Positions 57,882 to 64,000 of a stretch of DNA of 64,000 bases are shown here, one piece after another (position 1 is the first letter of the stretch; each line of letters opens with the position of its first letter). The stretch is from the NCBI RefSeq assembly GCF_000143415.4, contig NW_003314267.1:2335839-2399838 (forward strand), read 5' to 3'. The notes beneath the pieces were generated by a model. The model was not told the origin of the DNA, did not search any database, and saw nothing but the letters and a program-made list of their open reading frames with translations. This stretch comes from Selaginella moellendorffii. Its lineage: Eukaryota; Streptophyta; Lycopodiopsida; Selaginellales; Selaginellaceae. Both the position numbers and the translations under genes were made by a program.

Positions 57882-57994
57882 TGCTCCAGGCAATCGAGCT
57901 CCAAAACTGCCCTAGACTCTCTCCCTATAGTTCTATTTCAATTATAAAGGATTAGCCCAAAAGCCCTAAAACCCTGTTTCTATAGGGCTCGCCC
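57882..57994. promoter_or_regulatory. Compact divergent promoter region (NDUFV2 / glutathione reductase)
   Basis: Only 113 bp separate the two start codons. It contains AAGCCCTAAAACCCTG and TTAGCCC, resembling telo-box and site II (GGGCC/T) type elements found before plant respiratory-chain genes. Regulation in common is possible but inferred. Confidence 0.55.
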
Positions 57995-60174
<2,180 letters not shown>

Positions 60175-61634
60175 ATTGCTCTACACTTCTCGGGTAAATG
60201 TAGAGCAATCCTTTCCACCTCGGTGGTTTTCTTTTTTTCTTTTTTGCTTTTACGAAGAGATTTTTGCGATAAATGCTTCCATGTCTGGAAACAGCTGCTT
60301 TGTTTGTCGACGAGACAAGAGACACCGCATGACGTTTTGTTTTTGTCAGAGCTTGCACAAGCGAACGAGCGCTTTTTATTGACAATCCTGGATCGGATCG
60401 GTATGTTCTACTTGTATCGCTCCTTGTGGATCTCTCTCACCTGATTACTGACTTGCAGATTGTCGTGTGGATCGATCAAAAGTTCCTTGTAAGATAAAAC
60501 TCAAGTTTTTTTCTTTTCACTCGTGAGTTCCTCGATTAAGGAGGATGCCATGGATGAGAAATTGAGGTAAAACCAAAACTAGACAGCTGGTTTGTCATGG
60601 TAAGCTGACGACGATCCTGCAGGGCAATAAACATCTCGCGTTCGCAGTGGCCTTTGTTTTCATTCCCGACTGGTTCGTTTCCAGAGTTTGTCCGTGTGTC
60701 TGGTATAAGAACTCTCTTCATCTACACACACGGTACGTAAGCTTTCTAACTCCACTTGTCTTTCATTCCTCGCGCAGGGATCTTTGGAAAGCTCCCGCAG
60801 CGGTGATCGATGGTGTCAAACGTGTTTGCAATCGCCCAAAAAAGTGAGCTTTGTCGATGCCCACCTAGTGATCTTTCGTTGTCACTGGCGACACCATAGT
60901 TTAATCCAGGCAAATAACGTATCGACGCAAACACACACTGGCGTCAATCGACACGATCGCGCGAAAATGATCCAAAGCTCTTGGTATGCTTGTCACGAGG
61001 GATATGCGGTGGGATATTCGTCCCCTCAGATTCGCCGCACGCGGCGGCATCTGAGGCAAACACGTGGCGCGCACGCGGTGGCTGACGTGGCGGTGCCCAC
61101 GCTCCCTTGCAGGTCCACCGGCTGGAACCGGTTGGCGGGACAAAACCCTGGGGTGAAAAACCAAACTTCTTACCCGCTGGGTAACAAATTCCACCCCAAT
61201 GTTGACGCCATAGCCGGGTCTGCGAGGAAGCGATTTCCAAAATTTGGCAAGTGTGGGGGCGATCTCTTGGCATATTTGGAAGCTCGCGAGGAGCATTGGC
61301 GAGGGCTAGATCGTCGCGGCGGGGGCGAAGAAATCGCGAGCGCCAGCGATTTGGCGGGGGCGCTGCTACTATGGAGGAGGATTCTTTTCGTTTCCAGGGC
61401 TGGGGGATGGCGACGGCGATGGCGATCACAAGGCGCGATTTCTTCGTCAAGCTCAAGCAGCGGCAGCATTCGAGGTTGAAGTAGGGGAGCTCACAATCTT
61501 TGGCTCTTTGTTCTTCTTCTTGGATCTTTTTTCTATCTCCCAATCTCTCCCTCTCTTTCTCTATCTCTCTCCCTCTCCCTCTCCCTCTCTCACTGCCTAG
61601 TTCGCTCGTCGCCTGTCGACGCTCAAGCACAGCG
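60175..61634 (+). other. Unresolved interval and NF-YA upstream region
   Basis: Between 60,250 and 60,850 several short open stretches on plus are bordered by splice-like sites (NERFLLTILDRI before GTATGTTC; TTGCAG before IVVWIDQKFL; CTGCAG before GNKHLAFAVAFVFIPDW; CGCAG before DLWKAPAAVIDGVKRVC). They may be exons of a small gene or relics, but I could not build a model. From about 60.9 kb the sequence is the promoter and leader region of NF-YA, with a pyrimidine-rich (CTCTCCCT) tract at about 61,540-61,600. Confidence 0.35.
61061..61068. promoter_or_regulatory. G-box/ABRE-like element upstream of NF-YA
   Basis: CACGTGGC, the core bound by ABF-type bZIP and by bHLH factors; about 640 bp before the NF-YA start codon. 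Function inferred from the motif only. Confidence 0.4.
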
Positions 61635-61704
61635 GTGAGTCGGGTTCTTTGATTCTCATTCTTGCGGATTTGGTGCTCATTCCTCTCGAAATTTCGCTCT
61701 CCAG
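61635..61704 (+). other. Probable intron in the 5' untranslated region of NF-YA
   Basis: GTGAGTCGGG at the left and CGCTCTCCAG at the right, 70 bp, in line with local intron sizes; the ATG follows the acceptor by 2 nt. Confidence 0.6.
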
Positions 61705-61706
61705 AG

Positions 61707-63127
61707 ATGCAATCAGGGGATTCGGATGGGCAATTAGCAGCAGCTGCTGCCGCCGCCGCCGCCGCCGCCGCCGCTGGTGCTGGTGCTGGATCGTCGTCCG
61801 TGGCTGGAGTTCCATGGTGGGGTGGAGTCTGCCATCTCCCACAGCAGCCTTCTGCAGCTCCCGATAAGCAAGTGGTAGCGTCTGCCGCGCACAATTCCAC
61901 CACAGGTGTGTGCCGAATTCTTCCTTCCGGTGTGGAATTCTCTCTTCTTCTTTTCCTTCTTTCTTTTGCTCGTTCTTGCTTGCGTTAATCTTTTTGTCCT
62001 AACCATGGTTTCATGTTTGAAGCTTTCTAGTTTTAGAGTTAAGAGAGCTCGTGTACTGATGCTGAATGCATCGCAAGGTTTTGCAGCAGTTCTTCTTGCA
62101 GTATGTACTTTAGGACTAAAGATCTTTGTTCCTTTTCTTTTGAAGTTGCTCCTCGATTGCTGTTCTAAACTTTGTTTTTTGGGTGTTCCTCCTGGTTTCT
62201 TGCCTTCGTTTCTTATACAGGCTATGATGAGAATGGTGGCGATGAGGCGCAGCACCAGCAGGCACAGCAGAATCCAGCGCTGGCCGGGCTTCCACCGCCT
62301 CCTGGCGAATATGTAAGTTGCTTTACGTCTCCTATATATCTAGTGTTTAAACTTGTAGAACTGGTTTTCATAGGTGCAAGCCGCGTATCCATATTCGGAC
62401 CCCTTCTTTGGTGGTATGATGGCGGCGGCGTATGCAGGCCAGGGCTTAGTAAGCTATAGAACTGTGGATTTGTTGGATTCAAGGTTGAGCTTTTGTGGTT
62501 TGTTTGTTTCGCAGGTCCAACCTCATGTACTTGGGCTCCAGCAAGCTCGCATGCCACTTCCAACGGAAATTCTCGAAGAAGAGCCGGTTTATGTCAATGC
62601 GAAGCAGTACCACGGCATCCTTCGCCGCAGGCAAAGCCGAGCGAAAGCCGAGTCGGAGAACAGACTGATCAAAACTCGCAAGGTTGGCAATCTTAGAAAA
62701 ACTCTTTGTTTCGTTTTTCCTTTTCTTTCTTTTCTGATCAAACTTTGGAAACTTTGAACAGCCTTACCTACACGAATCCCGGCATCTCCACGCCTTACGG
62801 AGAGCTCGAGGCTGTGGGGGCAGATTTCTCAACAAAAAGACCAACAAAGACAGCGAAACCGAGACAACGATGACAAACGTGACATCTAACACTTCCACCG
62901 GCAGCCGCAACCGCAACACCACCAACATCAACGCTCCCAGCAATCGATCTGAGAGCTTATCATCGGTAACCACAGGAAACCTGGAAGCGAGTAACGCCTA
63001 CCATCACGTAATGGCATTCTCGAACGGCCACCATAGCTTGCAACAGGACTCGCAGCTGTTCCACGCTTCGGCATTCCATCCCATCTCCGGCGATGAAGGA
63101 GTCCAAGCAGTGGCAGCAATGCAATGA
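61707..63127 (+). CDS. NF-YA: NF-YA subunit of the CCAAT-binding factor
   Basis: Five exons, 299 aa: 61707-61905, 62221-62312, 62374-62448, 62515-62682, 62762-63127. The conserved core lies in exons 4 and 5: [20 protein letters not shown], the helix that binds the NF-YB/NF-YC dimer, then a linker and [17 protein letters not shown], which contacts the CCAAT minor groove, followed by CGGRFLNKK. The intron between exons 4 and 5 falls exactly at [11 protein letters not shown]. The N-terminus carries a run of about 13 Ala encoded by a GCC-rich repeat (61,745-61,785) and a Gln/Pro-rich region. GGCGG...GCG replaces the commoner GSGGRF (Cys in GCGGRF). Plant NF-YA genes are often targets of miR169; I did not find a convincing site in the 3' sequence visible here. 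Confidence 0.95.
61745..61785 (+). repeat. GCC trinucleotide repeat encoding poly-Ala
   Basis: Imperfect GCT/GCC/GCC units inside NF-YA exon 1; length variation would change the Ala run. Confidence 0.85.
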
Positions 63128-63647
63128 GAAGAGATCCATCCAACTTTCGAGAAGTTCGACGAAGACTGTCTCTGAGCTGCGCTAAGAAGAAGGAAAAAAG
63201 AAAGAAAAAGAAGAAATGAGTGTCAAGTTCTAGGAAAACGTAGAGAAGAGAGGAGGAGTTTAGTTTGATCCTTTTGTTGTGGCGTGTATAGATTATTGAC
63301 GCAAGCACAACACGATGGTGATTATTTTATGCTGTGTTTGCGATTCCACTTGGCAGCCAGGAACTTTGTCTAGTTTTTGGTACGGACGCTCTCTTCTACG
63401 GCGCTTCGTCTTCCTAGGTCAGAGTCAAAAATATCCATCTAGTATTTGAAACTATTTTCTTCAAAAAAAATTTCAAAATTCATTTTTTTAAACGAATAAA
63501 TTATTTCTAAACCTTTATGTATGACGTGTAAGAATACGGGATAAAAAAGAAATTCCTTTGCACGTTTTTTTCCAATTCCCAAAACAATGCACCTTTATCT
63601 TACAAATCCGTATTGGAACAAAGTTCCTCTCAAGCTTCCGTCAAGTT
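63128..63647. other. 3' region of NF-YA and intergenic DNA
   Basis: Untranslated 3' region of NF-YA up to roughly 63.3-63.4 kb, then a short AT-rich spacer before the receptor kinase end. No gene is seen. Confidence 0.5.
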
Positions 63648-64000
63648 TCATCTCCCAATCAACGAATGCGGGGCAGACGAAGTCCCGGACGACTGCGAGG
63701 AGATCGAGAACGCAGTCGAGGAGGAGGTGGCGGTCGCGCTGCCAGACGAGGAGGCGGCGGAGGAATCCATCGCCACCTTGGGTGGCGGCGGAAGCAGCAC
63801 CGCCAAATTCCCCTCCAGCATTTGCACCACCTTACTCATCACCGGCCTCGCACTGGCCACGTCCTGTATACACCAAAACGCCGCCTTCACCACCCTCTCC
63901 AGCTGCACGCCGTCAACGTCCGCGCGGTACATCCGCTCGTCCACCGCGCCCTCGAGCCGCCCGGCCTCGAGCTCCCTGTAAAGGTAAGCCGGGTACCGCT
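63648..64000 (-). CDS. Receptor-like kinase, C-terminal end (partial)
   Basis: Cut by the right window edge; 117 residues are visible. The end of a protein kinase C lobe is seen (RYPAYLYRELEAGRL, VVKAAFWCIQDVASARPVMS with the conserved Arg of subdomain XI, then KVVQMLEG), followed by a Ser/Ala-rich tail to the stop at 63648. The pattern ...WCIQ....RP.M.KVVQMLEG is typical of G-type lectin S-domain (SD2-5-like) and related receptor kinases of plants. Extracellular part and activity lie outside the window. Confidence 0.8.
   Translation of the reverse strand, partial: RYPAYLYRELEAGRLEGAVDERMYRADVDGVQLERVVKAAFWCIQDVASARPVMSKVVQMLEGNLAVLLPPPPKVAMDSSAASSSGSATATSSSTAFSISSQSSGTSSAPHSLIGR

Noticed and set aside
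60784-61479. 231-codon plus-strand frame upstream of NF-YA
   Set aside because: No recognisable domain, crosses the NF-YA promoter, and gains its length from GC-rich sequence.
60944-61903. 319-codon minus-strand frame over the NF-YA 5' region
   Set aside because: It runs antisense through the NF-YA leader and its GCC-repeat exon; composition is low complexity and no domain is seen.
63128-63400. miR169 target site in the NF-YA 3' region
   Set aside because: I looked for a complementary stretch and found no convincing match by eye; an alignment tool would be needed to exclude it fully.

Overview
The window reads as nuclear DNA of a land plant, most probably a lycophyte of the Selaginella moellendorffii type. 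The identifiable genes are plant families (BRAHMA, pBRP, NF-YA, QWRF/augmin, an At5g02830-type PPR protein, chloroplast-type glutathione reductase). Most genes are cut into many small exons by introns of only about 50-80 bp with GT/AG ends, and intergenic distances are short. The species name is inference; no species-diagnostic locus is present. Exon coordinates below were read by hand from splice signals, reading-frame continuity and recalled family sequences, without transcripts.

Left end (1-10,896): a tandem block of Ty3/gypsy chromovirus sequence on the minus strand, with LTRs at 12-969 and 6196-7320 around a fairly complete copy, followed by an older, heavily decayed copy and a truncated third LTR that runs into a 100-N gap (10,897-10,996). 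Then comes an AT-rich gene-free stretch to about 12.7 kb.

Gene block 1 (13.2-35 kb): four minus-strand genes in a row: a plant-specific nuclear protein (At2g19390/At4g29790 type), a QWRF-motif augmin-like microtubule protein, the SWI/SNF ATPase BRM, and a PPR protein. The PPR gene is divergent from the TFIIB-related gene pBRP, with only 101 bp between start codons.

Middle (36-52 kb): an internally duplicated uncharacterised gene or pseudogene, an aromatic amino-acid decarboxylase-family gene whose catalytic-loop residue is Phe (predicting an aldehyde synthase), a broken PPR pseudogene, a long AT-rich stretch with a Cassandra-like TRIM element carrying a 5S rRNA-like box, and two intronless genes (a ferric-reductase-like membrane protein and a degenerate kinase-like protein).

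Gene block 2 (52.9-64 kb): a BTB/discoidin protein (At2g30600 type), tRNA-Phe(GAA), the complex I 24-kDa subunit divergent from glutathione reductase (113 bp apart), an NF-YA transcription factor, and the C-terminal end of a receptor-like kinase cut by the window edge.

The genes are mostly unrelated housekeeping or regulatory functions; no operon-like or clustered pathway logic is visible. The most notable observations are the Cassandra-like TRIM, the Phe-loop decarboxylase-family enzyme with a repeat-extended tail, the two intronless genes, and several stop-free introns whose length is a multiple of three. I did not find a convincing wholly new biological system.
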